Source: Aurelia coerulea (taxonomy: Eukaryota > Cnidaria > Scyphozoa > Semaeostomeae > Ulmaridae). Taken from it: a stretch of DNA of 64,000 nt. Position numbers and translations under genes: made by a program. Where the stretch lies: NCBI GenBank assembly GCA_039566865.1, contig CM076959.1, positions 16,848,501-16,912,500 on the forward strand. The letters are read 5' to 3'. Shown here piece after piece: positions 53,701 through 63,717 of this stretch; positions within the stretch are counted from its first letter, which is position 1; every line of letters begins with the position of its first letter. The notes under the pieces are model-generated. The model worked only from the letters and a program-made list of their open reading frames with translations. It did no database searches and had not been told where the DNA came from.

Positions 53701-56700
53701 GGAGAGAGCACGATCCAAATATTCCTTTTCTCTTTCTCTCATTCGTTCCCTCCTTTATTCCTTCTTTTCCCCTTTATATTTTTAATCTTTGTTTTTCTTT
53801 CACCCTTTCGTCATTCCATCCCGTCATTTTTCCTCTTCTTCTTTTTTCTTTGAAGAAACAAGAATTTCTGTCCACCCTTCAACATTTCCTTTCTTTTCCT
53901 TCCTTCTATTCTGCTTTGTCTCTTTCCTCCCCTTATCTTCCTTCCAGACAAACAATCTTCCTGCGAAGGTGCTCTGGTGTGGCATGAGCGATAGGACACC
54001 AATTGTGTATCACTGTGAACGTTTTATCAGTAGCGAGCCACCTTAACCAATAGACCTTTTAGCTATTCAGAAAAGAATCGGAATCGAACGATATTTTGCT
54101 GCATTTTGTAGAATTTTCAAATGTGCACAATAGTGATAGAAGCTCTATCGACACTCGATCGAGCGTCGCATGTAAAAATGTATGAAAATAACGCTCGATC
54201 CAGGCTCTTTTGTAGAATAGCTAAAAGGTCTATTGTTGTTTGTGTGCTCTTAACTTATTTTTATTTGGTAGTGAGCCACCTCATCTTACCTTATACCGCT
54301 GTTTCATGATTTTGAAATTTTCAGTAGTGATCCACCCTAAATGCAGATCCACCTTAAACGTAAAATGTGGCTCACTACTAAAAATTTCCAAATCACAAAG
54401 CAGCGATAAGGTGGCTCACTACCAATTAAAAATAAGTTAAAAGCTTACAAAAAGCAATTGGTTAAGGTGGCTCGCTACTGATAAAACTTGTTCAATTCAA
54501 TTTAAGAGTAAAAAGGTAAAGATAAAAGTCTCAGGATAAAGTGGCAGGGATAGCATTTAAAAGGTAAAACATAGTTCTTGTTTGCATAATGGTCCGTCTA
54601 GAGAGGTGGATGAAAGAAAGACATATCAATGATATGTTGTGTTTCTCGTGAAGGTGATGTCTCAGAAGGAATGGAGCATGAAATGAGTATGGTCGTACCA
54701 GAGAAGAAATGTTGGGATAATAATGAAATGCAGGATGACGTGGCTTATGGCCAGGAGGTATCTGTTAAGAACTTAGAGTTGAATGCTGATGACAGAGCTA
54801 TTACCATTGTCCCATCTGGTAGCTGTGAACCAGTAGCAGACATGGATGATCATACAGCAGGTATCGGTAAATAGTAATTGATTCAATTTCATTTTTTGTT
54901 CAGAAATTTATTTTGAGTGGGCAGGAAGACATTATTCAAAGTGAAACAGCGACTATAATGTACAAGTCAACAAATAGTCTTGTGCCCGAATATCTGTCTG
55001 AGTTATTTGTAAAAAATTCAGCTCTCAACACAATGAGACTAAGAAATACCGAAGCTGACTTGCGTGTTCCTTTCTTCAAAACGTCAAATGGGCAGAAGTC
55101 CATTTCATTTCGAGGGCCTAAGGTTTGGAACCAATTAAGTTCAGATGTCAAACATGCACCCTCCCTTTCAACTTTCAAAAAGAGGCTAAAAAAGAAATTG
55201 TAGGGGGTTTTTGGTTTTTCTTTTTACTTTTCTTTTGATAAATTTAGGAACATTTCTATTTGTATTTATTATTTATTTATATTATATTAATTGTAAATAA
55301 GGCTTAACTGTTAATAAGATTTTAAATTTGTTTTAATAGTATTTTGCACGGCCCCCTGTAAAGCAGTCTCTGCAGACTGACGGGGCTACCGTGGTTAAAA
55401 AAGTAAAAATGAATGAAAAATGAATGAAGCATTTCTAGCCATTTTAAAGCTAATATAAGCACACTATGCATGCCGCATCCTGGCATGGGACCCCTAGTTT
55501 AATGTCCCTTCCGAAGGACGGTGAGGTGAGTTGTGAGGTTAGGTCTCCGAGAGGTAACCCATCCAGAGTTTGACCTCACACGACCGAGCTTAACTTCAGC
55601 CACCTGACGGAAACTGTATAAGCCGCTTGGCCACTCACCCCACAATTTAATGGCTCTTGGGGAACCGGCATGCATTGTGTTCGTTTGTTTTGGTTTCGTG
55701 GATTTTCTGCATTTCAGTCAATAGACAAATTCAGCTGTAGTCGTTTGTACCCATTTCAAGTCAAATGACCATACACACGGCCTCATTAAGAGTATTATAT
55801 GCCTGCGAGTAAAAGGTCCCTGACCCGATAGTTTTCTTATTGCTATGCTTAAAAGTTTTGTGACCTTGCCCTTCTTTGAAAGTCACTTCGTAAAAGCGAG
55901 TCTTTAATCTCTTAATTTTTTACCGTAAAAACCGCTTCCTTAATAACTTTGTCGTGGAACATCAAACAATTTTTCTAAACTAGCTTTCTTAAAAAGGACA
56001 TTTCCTTCTGTGGTCACGGAAATTTGCTTGGAGGCTTCGACCTTAAACCCCCCTTCGGGCCCGACCCTATGAATCACTCCAGGGCCGGAGTTGGCTTTCG
56101 ACGCCCCTGCATAATTCTACAATTTAAAAAACAGCTCATCTTTTTTACTTGCCCACTTTGCGCAAACTTAAGAATCTTTATTTTGTTTCACAGAGATGGA
56201 TGCTCCAGTTGTGGAGGTTTTAGATGAACAGATCACGTCTATTGCTGAATCAGAAGATTTTCCTTCAGACGTAGATTTAGAAGAAGTCATTGTTGATACC
56301 ATAAATGGTAGTGGAGATGACGTAGCTGAGGTCACGGTACCATGTGGGAAGCGGATGAGGATGGTCACGGTACGATGTAGTAAACAGAAAGGTCAAAGAA
56401 AATACAAATGGTCTAACGAGGACATGGTTAATGCATACAAGGCTGTTAAAAACGGCAACATGACACAACGGCAGGCTGCTGCGAACTATAATGTTCCATT
56501 TTGGACCTTACGAGATCGACTGAGAGGCAAAGTTAAGATGTTTGATGATGCAGGAAATTTGATTCAAGCCATTCGCTGTGTTCGGTATACTAACTGGACG
56601 GTGGAGGATATGGAGAATGCTATTCGAGATGTGAAAAATGGGATGTCACAGCGAAAGGCGGCAATTGTGCACGGAATACCAAAGTCTAGCTTGGCAGATA

Positions 56701-59700
56701 GAATCACTGGCAAGAGAACAATTTCGTCGAATATAAGGACAAGCTTATCACGAGTACAATCTGCTGGTGACTCCTGTGAGGGTTCTTCTCAAGGAAGAAC
56801 GAAAGAGGCTGCAGGACGTGGTAGAAAGACGGGTGTGAAGGGTAGTATAAGGGGTACAAAAGGGAAAGCAGTAGAAAAAAGGGTGGAGAATTCGCACGAA
56901 AATGAGGGTTCGTATGAGGAGAGTTTATTGACTGACAATGTGGAGGTACATGTGATTGATGAAGAACTCGTTGTTAGAGATTTGATTGAAGACACTTCAG
57001 ATGTCATTGTGCGACAGAATGAAAAAATTACTGCATTGAATGGCAATTGTGCGGAAAGCAGGCCTGATCCCCCTGAACAAGACAGCAAGAATAATTTGGC
57101 TGTGCGTGATTGTGATAATGAGCTGCGAGGGAGCGAAGAGAGCGCTGTTGATGACGTATTAAACGGGAGGAAAGGTCACTTTAGAGGTAGAGTGACAATG
57201 TCAGGGGATGGAAGCAGTAAAAGTCGTGGTATAAAAGGCCTTGTGGGAGGGTACGTAATGTCTCTTTGTGATTGCGTTCCTCTCGCCCTTATGCACGCAA
57301 AAGATGGTTTTTAAGAGAAGCTAGGAGCTTATTACCAAAGAAGAAGGGTAAATCTAAAGATCGGCAAGGCGGATTTTATTTATTTGATTCAAGAGCTGTG
57401 TGGTAATCGTTTCATTTAAGCCTTAAATGCGTGAGAATTTCAATTCCTTCTGCTCGGCTTCTGAATCAATAAGCAAAATCCGCCAGGCAGATCTTTAGAC
57501 GTACCCTTCTTCTTTCGTTATAACCACATAACTTCTCTTGAAAAGCACCTTTTGCGTGCACAAGGCGAGAGTTTGCCCTAGTGGTTAAGGGCAACTTTTG
57601 CGGCTTTGTTTGTTTGTTTGTTTGTTTGTTTGTTTTGAATGATTGGTTGAGAGAATTTGCTTTGTCTGCAATCGCTTATCCCTTTGAACTGAGGTGTCAA
57701 TTAAAGCAACTGATGCTATTGTTTTACAAGATCTGCCCTTGTTGTAGTCAGTAGAATGCTAGAATTTTTTAGCGTCTTGTTGGTTTTTTCTGCAGATGGG
57801 AATCACAAGACATGGAATCTGCGATAAATGACGTCATGGAAAAAGGAATATCCATTCGTAAGGCCGCTAGTGCTCATAGGATACCGAAATCAACGCTAGC
57901 TGACAGAATCACGAAGGGGAGAAATAAAGGAGGTATGATGAAAAATTACAACGAGGAATAACGCTTTCTCACATTTTATCACTGCATATTAACATAGGGC
58001 TCAAATCTTTAAAAATGTTGGTATAAAATTCTATTACAATTTTCTTTGAAATAAATGGCTTGCAATGAACTTAGGGTTTTTTGCTGTAAATCTGCCGTGG
58101 AAATTTATTGATATCTTGATTAGTTTCAAAATGGCGGCATTTATTAAGTTTGAGGCTATGACGTCATCAAATTTCTAAATCCTAAACCAGAAAAGCTACA
58201 GATTTCTGGTCGCCACCATATTGTAGACCTTCATAAACTATGCTTTCCTTGCAGATGATATCGTTTTCTCTCTATTGGTTTAGGATTTACGAAGACCTCA
58301 GACAATTTCCACGGCAGATTTACAGCAAAGTACCAAAAGTTCCTTTCAAGACATTTAATTCAAAGAAAAAGTTTATAGAATTTTACACCCACCACTTCAA
58401 AGATTTAAAAGATTTGAGCCCTATGCTCTGCATATTAGTAAATATTTTGAAGAACAGACTTAGACATATATCGCAAGAAAACTGATCTATTTTAAAAGGA
58501 ATCTAAGCATATTTATATAGCAGTAAACAAGATTTGAACATTTGAAAGACAAAATGCACATCATGAGATTTCTAAACAGTAAATTACAATGGATAAAAAA
58601 GTTGACATTAAAAAAGTTAAAATGAAAATGTGTGATAAAAGATCTGAGCTATGGTAAAAGTCAGAGCCGAGCTTTGTTACGAACATGACATTAAAAGAAT
58701 AGTATCATAGAATCCGAGCTGTGGTATGCAAATTCCACGTAATCAGCAATCAACGCTATTCCAACTTTTAATTTTTTTTTGTATTGTTACATATTTTGCT
58801 CTTTTCAATTTGCGTAAGCGTCTTTAGCATTTGGTAAAAGGATATGAAATTCTATACTTGCAAAGTTGAACATCCAGGTATTTATTTTAGGTTTCGAGCT
58901 GCTCATAGCCGAGCTTAAACCCATTGCAACAACAGAAGAGGAAATAGCCGCTATAAAATCTCTGGAGACCGGAAAGATGTCACCTAAAGCTGCTGCCCGA
59001 CTTTTTGGAATATCATTCTCCCGTCTGCGGAAAGTCCTGACTAGCAAATCCGGAGCGACAGCAAAGAATATGGAAACAGAGATGGCGATAAAAAGCGTGG
59101 AGCAAGAAATGAATTCTCAAGTGTGTCCAGAGCAAGTGGAGAATATTCCGGGTCCGGCTGGTACCGACTGTGTTCCAGGCGTCCCTGTCAGCAATACACA
59201 AGCACGCCCAAGCGAGGCCGCGTCTTCCCCAAACCAGGCTGACACAAATGAACAGTTGGAGAAAATGGACTGCAAAGTGAAAAAGGAAAGAATGAAATGG
59301 AATTTAGAAAACTTAGATCTTGCGTTAGCTGCTGTTAAAGATGGTAAGCTATCCTTGAGAGGAGCTGCAAGATTTTATGGGATACCTAAATCGACGCTGG
59401 GTGACTTTATAAAAGGGAAGAGATCTTCAGGTTCGTACTAAGTTTTTACATACGCTCTTTTTTTATAAGAATATCGTTTTTAAGAACATTCAGGCTCAGA
59501 ATCATGCAAATTTTAAGAATATCATAAGAATATTGCTCAGGCTCAGCTCTCTCATTTTTCAGCAGTTGCCTGTTTTGCGATGTTCATAACAGAGAATCGC
59601 ATGACTGATGTATCTCATTTTTGCATAAAGCATGTTTAAAACTTTACGATTGTTAAGAACATTCTTGTTGTTATAATTGCTTAATTGCTCAAATTTTTCT

Positions 59701-61678
59701 TTCATTCGATGATTCGACCAGTTCCTCGTAATGACATAACATTTCTTTTAACTTTGTTCCCCTGAAACCATATCAGATTTGAAAAATTAGAATACTTTAA
59801 GAATATGTTAAGGCTCAAAACGAAAATTTCGTAACAATATTGAGGCTGGACAAAATTTATAGTCTTCTTATAGAAATAAAGAGTGTATTCAGAACTCTGA
59901 TTCAAAACCATAGTTCTTCAGAAGTTACTGGTATTTAGAATAGTGTATCAACTGTTTGCAAAGTCATACTGCAAGAACTATGAACCCAGATCGTAAAAAT
60001 GCTTAATTCTGCGTTTCAATGTTGCCTTCCACTCGGGGGTCCCAGGAACAAGTTCTCCAGGTAAAACAATCACCAAAACTCGATTATGAAACCTCCCTTA
60101 AAATTTTCTTTTTGATCCAAATACATTTGAAGATGATGAAATGTTTGTTTGCGTCACCTTAACGGTAGAAAATAGACTTTTCAGCTATTTTGAAAAGAAT
60201 CAGAATCGAACGATATTTTGCCACATATTTGTCGAATGTGCACAATAGTGATAGAAGCTCTATCGCCACTCGATCGAGCGTCGCATATGAAAATGTATAA
60301 AGATGACGCTCGATCCCGGCTCTTTTGTAGAATAGCTAAAAGGTCTATTACAGGTTGAAAAACTTTATTCTGAGCTACTGGGTGCGCCAAAATAAACTAT
60401 ACATGTTTGACAGGCCACTATAAATCGTGCACTGGTCCGATTTTGAAGATTCCTGACTTAATCTTTAGGAAAAAGCCTGAATTAGATTCTGGGATTTTTG
60501 CGAATTTTTTTGTTTACCGTTTTTAGAGCTAGAAGCGAGCTTCTTAAGATTTTCGTTCTCGAAGATACTGAAAACGTTCAAAAACCGTCCATCAAGTTTT
60601 CTAAAGACTCGACATGAATGGACAAAAAGAAAATTTTTGGATCCTGCAGGAGAGAAACGAGTTAATCTTAAAACCTGAAAGGAAAGAAATTAGTTAGTAA
60701 CTCACCAGTGACTGCAACGTTGAATTTTATATTTAATCACAACGTCAGCTATACCCAGGAAAATAATTTGGTTTATGATCTTGCCAAAACTTGCCTAAAC
60801 ATGAAAGTTAAAAATCGGTCATGAGATCAAATTTTGATGATTTGCGAACGGAAGTACTTTTTGGTACACCGATAGTTTAGTCGTAGCTATGAGTGCTTTA
60901 ATTCTCACCAAGTCGGTTATTAACCAAAGAACACGTTTCGCAGATTCTCAACAAATTAATCTGAAATTATGCTAAAATTACTTGTGTGTATGATATGACT
61001 TCTAATTTTAAAACATTTTCATTTTTTCATCCTTTTCTATTATTTATAGTCAGCCACGGCGAGAGCCACGGCGAGAGCCACAGCGAGAGCCACGGCGAGA
61101 GCCACGGCGAGAGCCACGGCGAGAGCCACGGCGAGAGCCACGGCGAGAGCCACGGCGAGAGCCACGGCGAGAGCCACGGCGAGAGCCACGGCGAGAGCCA
61201 CGGCGAGAGCCACGGTAGCCATGTAGCCCCGTCAGTCTGCAGAGCCTGCTTTACAGAGGGCCGTGCTGTTTAAATACATCTGTTATGTCGTGGCAAGCAC
61301 CATAGTGTGCAACAATTCACAGTCAATTTGTTCTCAAGATTCTAACAGCACTTTCCTCAATATTCTACAGGTACTAACCCTGGGCCAAAGCGGCTTTTAT
61401 CGATTCAAGAAGAGAACGCCCTTGCAGGATGGTTGCTAACGATGGGGAATGCCGGCCGTCATGTGAAAGTTCAAGAAGTTTTAGAAACCGTGAAAGCAAT
61501 TCTCGATAAAAGTGGCAGAGTGATACGTCGTTTGGAAAATAATATGCCAAGGCAAAGTTGGTGGTATGGGTTTCTTGCACGCCATAAAGAGGTCGCAGAA
61601 TGTCGAAGGAGTCTTAAGGCTGAAAGAGATTGGTTTGCTGATGACGGTAAATATAGCATTGATTGACTGATTGGTTGG

Positions 61679-61709
<31 letters not shown>

Positions 61710-62466
61710 ATTGATTGTTTTGAAAAGCAAATTTGAGGGTAGACCGAAAAAAGAAGGATATATCTACATATCTGCCGCTGGCATTTAATTTGTTTGGTGT
61801 AAAAGCCGATTGGTGGGCGATTCAATTCTCACACTTACTGCTCAGCTTCCGAACTAAACAGAAAAATGCTCAAGACAGGTGTGTAGATATATCCTTCTTC
61901 TTTCGATCTATCCTCATATTTGCTCTTAAAAACAATTTCTGCAATGCACAACGAGCGAGCTAGCTACTTGGGTTTTTGAGAAACTTTTGCGGCTCATTTG
62001 TCTGCAGTCGCTAATCGCTTTGAATTGACATGTCAATCAAACTCAACTGTTGCTATTGTATCATAAAATCTGCCTTTGTTGGTCTTAGTTGGTTATAGTT
62101 TCACCTTCTTCAACAGCTGAGGAAGCTTCAGAAGCAACTGAGGTCACAAGCAATATACAATCCTTAGAGACTGAAGTAAAACTCCTTACTGAAAAGATCT
62201 ACACTGATTACATAACTCGTAGGGAAAGTCAGCCCCCCGTCGAAGAAGAAGAGCATGAGACAGTGTGTGGGATTTGTAACCAAGGATCCATCGGAGAAGA
62301 CGGGGGTGAGGTATGGATAAGCTGTGGAACCATGGGAGAAACAGGAGCTTTGGTCGACGGGTGTGGGGTGTGGTGTCATTTACAATGCTCGAATTTAGGC
62401 CGTGACAACTTATCTACAAATGAACTCAAACTTATAACTTGGCATTGTCCCAAATGTGTAAGCTAG
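50734..62466 (+). CDS. Multi-pipsqueak HTH / CENP-B HTH / PHD-like finger protein
   Basis: No named family was recognised. The likely role is a sequence-specific DNA- or chromatin-binding nuclear protein (inference). Exons: 50734-50853, 52514-52772, 53288-53452, 54654-54860, 56194-57250, 57796-57932, 58891-59430, 61371-61646, 62099-62466. They give 1042 codons in one continuous frame, with phases 0,1,1,1,2,1,1,1. Domains (approximate residues): basic N-terminus 1-40; charged Gln/Glu-rich segment 90-120; pipsqueak-type HTH 133-173, 321-363, 384-424, 604-643, 662-701 (degenerate) and 783-828, each with the pattern W-x7-A-x5-G-x4-(R/K)-x-A-A-x8-(S/T)-L-x-(D/R)-(R/F); CENP-B/pogo-type HTH about 833-915 (WWYGFLARH); PHD-like C4HC3 finger 976-1042. 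No DDE catalytic domain lies between the HTH and the finger. The acceptor of exon 54654 is weak, and 54621 would also stay in frame. The 50722 exon is open upstream of the ATG, so an earlier coding exon is possible. A retrotransposon end, foldbacks and a minisatellite sit in the introns, but the coding frame is unbroken. Confidence 0.82.
51823..51976. repeat. TTAA-flanked near-perfect hairpin MITE
   Basis: cttaaaggggcctttgcaac, cggcataccttgca at the left; tgcaaggtatgctgg, ttgcaaaggcccctttaa at the right; arms about 65 bp, centre near 51895. The TTAA boundary and GGGGCC end resemble the other TTAA-associated MITEs. In intron 1 of the pipsqueak-array gene. Confidence 0.8.
52935..53155. mobile_element. 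piggyBac-like MITE, diverged partial copy 3
   Basis: Starts tttaaaggggctccgtcgtt followed by aaactgtaaaca; contains acacggtcac-like and cactaagttgca segments in the reverse order of 4677-5000. The right end is decayed. Located in the intron before exon 53288. Confidence 0.55.
54021..54487. mobile_element. Foldback element hosting a nested MITE
   Basis: Ends gttttatcagtagcgagcc and ggctcgctactgataaaac, with inner arms 'cttatttttatttggtagtg' and 'cactaccaattaaaaataag'. The AGACCTTTTAGCTATTC MITE (54049-54236) sits inside it. In the intron before exon 54654. Confidence 0.75.
54049..54236. mobile_element. MITE, TIR AGACCTTTTAGCTATTC (copy 3)
   Basis: Ends aatagaccttttagctattc and gaatagctaaaaggtctatt, interior gtgcacaatagtgatagaag and cgctcgatcc. 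Opposite interior orientation to 7699-7884. Nested in 54021-54487. Confidence 0.85.
54895..55432 (+). pseudogene. Non-LTR retrotransposon 3' end (family B) with intact tail
   Basis: Reads [52 protein letters not shown] and a stop at 55201-55203. The 3' UTR ends cacggccccctgtaaagca, gactgacggggctaccgtgg and a (gaatgaaa)-like tail. 5' truncated, in the intron between exons 54654 and 56194. Confidence 0.8.
57292..57745. mobile_element. hAT-like foldback, 5' damaged copy
   Basis: From cacgcaaaagatgg through aaatccgccaggcagatc, tttgcggctttgtttg with an expanded (tttg)n tract (57604-57632), to tacaagatctgcccttgtt. It fills most of the intron between exons 56194-57250 and 57796-57932; the left terminus is missing and the element begins about 40 bp after the donor. 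Confidence 0.7.
57992..58428. mobile_element. Foldback element, TIR catagggctcaaatcttt (copy 4)
   Basis: Left catagggctcaaatctttaa, right taaaagatttgagccctatg; inner arms ctgccgtggaaatttattga and cacggcagatttacagc. Most similar to 43840-44329. In the intron before exon 58891. Confidence 0.75.
60169..60351. mobile_element. MITE, TIR AGACCTTTTAGCTATTC (copy 4)
   Basis: Ends aatagacttttcagctattt and gaatagctaaaaggtctatt; interior nearly the same as 54049-54236 (gtgcacaatagtgatagaag, atcgagcgtcgcatatg). In the intron 59431-61370. Confidence 0.8.
61055..61270 (-). repeat. 12-bp minisatellite fused to a retrotransposon 3' end
   Basis: About thirteen near-identical copies of ccacggcgagag (61057-61214, one variant with an A) lead directly into ccacggtagccatgtagcc, ccgtcagtctgcag, ctttacagagggccgtg. 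That last part is the reverse complement of the family B 3' end at 55345-55395. The array thus takes the place of the usual short tail. In the intron between exons 58891 and 61371; both strands are open through it but this is a by-product of the 12-bp period. Confidence 0.85.
61662..61720. repeat. (TTGA)n microsatellite
   Basis: Tract of ttga/ttgg units starting 16 bases after the donor of exon 61371-61646. Confidence 0.85.
61722..62081. mobile_element. hAT-like foldback ending beside the last exon
   Basis: Contains aaagaagaaggatatatcta, ctgcagtcgctaatcgctt, gacatgtcaatcaaactca and the right terminus tcataaaatctgcctttgtt at about 62080. The acceptor of exon 62099 lies 18 bp further on, leaving only ggtcttagttggttatag as host sequence before the exon. 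Confidence 0.7.
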
Positions 62467-62868
62467 TAGTTGTGCCAGAGAGAAGGGGCGAATCGTCTTC
62501 CAAACTGTCCCAATTTTCTTCAGCTGCCTACAGTTCTTCGATACATTTGCGGGCTCTTCTTACCTGGAACAACGGAGAGAATTCAACATAACGGTAACAG
62601 CCCCGAAGAAGTCCTGCATGGCAGCACGAAATTTTGGTAAAATATAAGTTCACATATATTTGCTGTTGTTTGTTCATCGTGTTTTGGAGTATACTGTTCC
62701 CCAATCTTTTCCAGAATCGGTAATCATTTGGAGCGAAAAAATTGTGGTGCAGGGTAAAGAAAAAATTTTTGTTGGCACACCCCGTACAAATTTGATTCAA
62801 GCACCCCCTGGGTACCCATTGTAGTAACATGTAATTTTTCTAAGCTCAAGATATTTTGTATGCACTAT

Positions 62869-63455
62869 ATACAGGGTGTCCCAAAAAAATTGTGCCCCGT
62901 TTGTCTGAAGATTGCTACAAAACGGCAAAAGATTCTCGCCAAAATTGTGCATGATGGTGCTCTTCAGATGTTCAATTAAAGTTTGCCACCATCCCTGTAC
63001 AAATCCGTTGAAAATGATGGAGCTACGACCTTCAGAAGACCAAATTTGCCTGACGACTGAAACCAGCAGTCGGCCATTTTGCCTTACTATTTTGCAGTGA
63101 TAAGTATCTTCACGTGAGGTAAGAAATAATTTCTGTGTGGAACTATCCGAGGATTATCGGAATTTTCAGGAGAGCTATGACATTGGAGGCTGCTGTTTCA
63201 TTTTCATTTCATAAAGCTATTTATTGCTGCAAAATAGCAAGACAAAATGGCCGACCGCTGGTTCAGTGATCGGGCAAATTTGGTCTCCTGAAGGTCATAG
63301 CTCCATCATTTTTCAACGGCTTTTATGGCGATGGTTGCAAACTTTAATTGAACATCTGAAGAGCACCATCATGCAAAAGTTTGGCGAGAATCTTTTGCCG
63401 CTTTGTTGCAATCTTTAGGCAAACAGGACACAATTTTTTGGGACACCCTGTAGAT
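62869..63455. mobile_element. Mariner-like foldback, TIR ACAGGGTGTCCCAAAA
   Basis: Left tatacagggtgtcccaaaaa, attgtgcc; right gacacaattttttggga, caccctgtagata. Arms of about 250 bp pair throughout (gcatgatggtgctcttcag with ctgaagagcaccatcatgc). No transposase frame. Terminus shared with 30502-31113. Confidence 0.8.
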
Positions 63456-63459
63456 ACCA

Positions 63460-63592
63460 ATGCGCTGTTTAGACATCTTGGTACCAATGCGCTATTTAGA
63501 CATGTTTAGCTGGCGCTGCGATGAAATGCGCTGTTTAGACATCTTGGTACCAATGCGCTATTTAGACATGTTTAGCTGGCGCTGCGATAAAA
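63460..63592. repeat. 66-bp tandem duplication
   Basis: The unit atgcgctgtttagacatctt, ggtaccaatgcgctattta, gacatgtttagctggcg, ctgcgat occurs twice (63460 and 63526). Each unit itself holds two 'atgcgct-tttagacat' sub-repeats. Confidence 0.85.
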
Positions 63593-63717
63593 TTTGACTG
63601 TTCGTTTGGTTCAATCACTTTATATTCGGAATAGAAGATTTAGTTATTTTAGTCGGGCTCCTTAGAGGCAAGATGCATCGTTTGTAGTTGTAGCATTTTG
63701 TTGGGTTTTGTCTTATT

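Noticed and set aside
54621..54653. An in-frame upstream extension of the exon at 54654.
   Set aside because: An AG at 54620 would also give an open frame, but it lacks a pyrimidine tract; the choice remains uncertain and is noted in the gene entry.
56789..57088. A Ser/Thr-rich minus-strand frame of 99 codons.
   Set aside because: It is antisense to the long exon of the pipsqueak-array gene.
60986..61273. Open frames on both strands through the 12-bp repeat (a Gly-Glu-Ser-His repeat one way, an Ala-Val-Leu repeat the other).
   Set aside because: Any stop-free 12-bp unit gives open frames on both strands; there are no splice or homology signals, and it lies in an intron of a well-supported gene.
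61371..62466. Reading the last two exons as an autonomous pogo transposon.
   Set aside because: There is no DDE domain, no terminal inverted repeats around them, and their splice phases continue those of the upstream psq exons.
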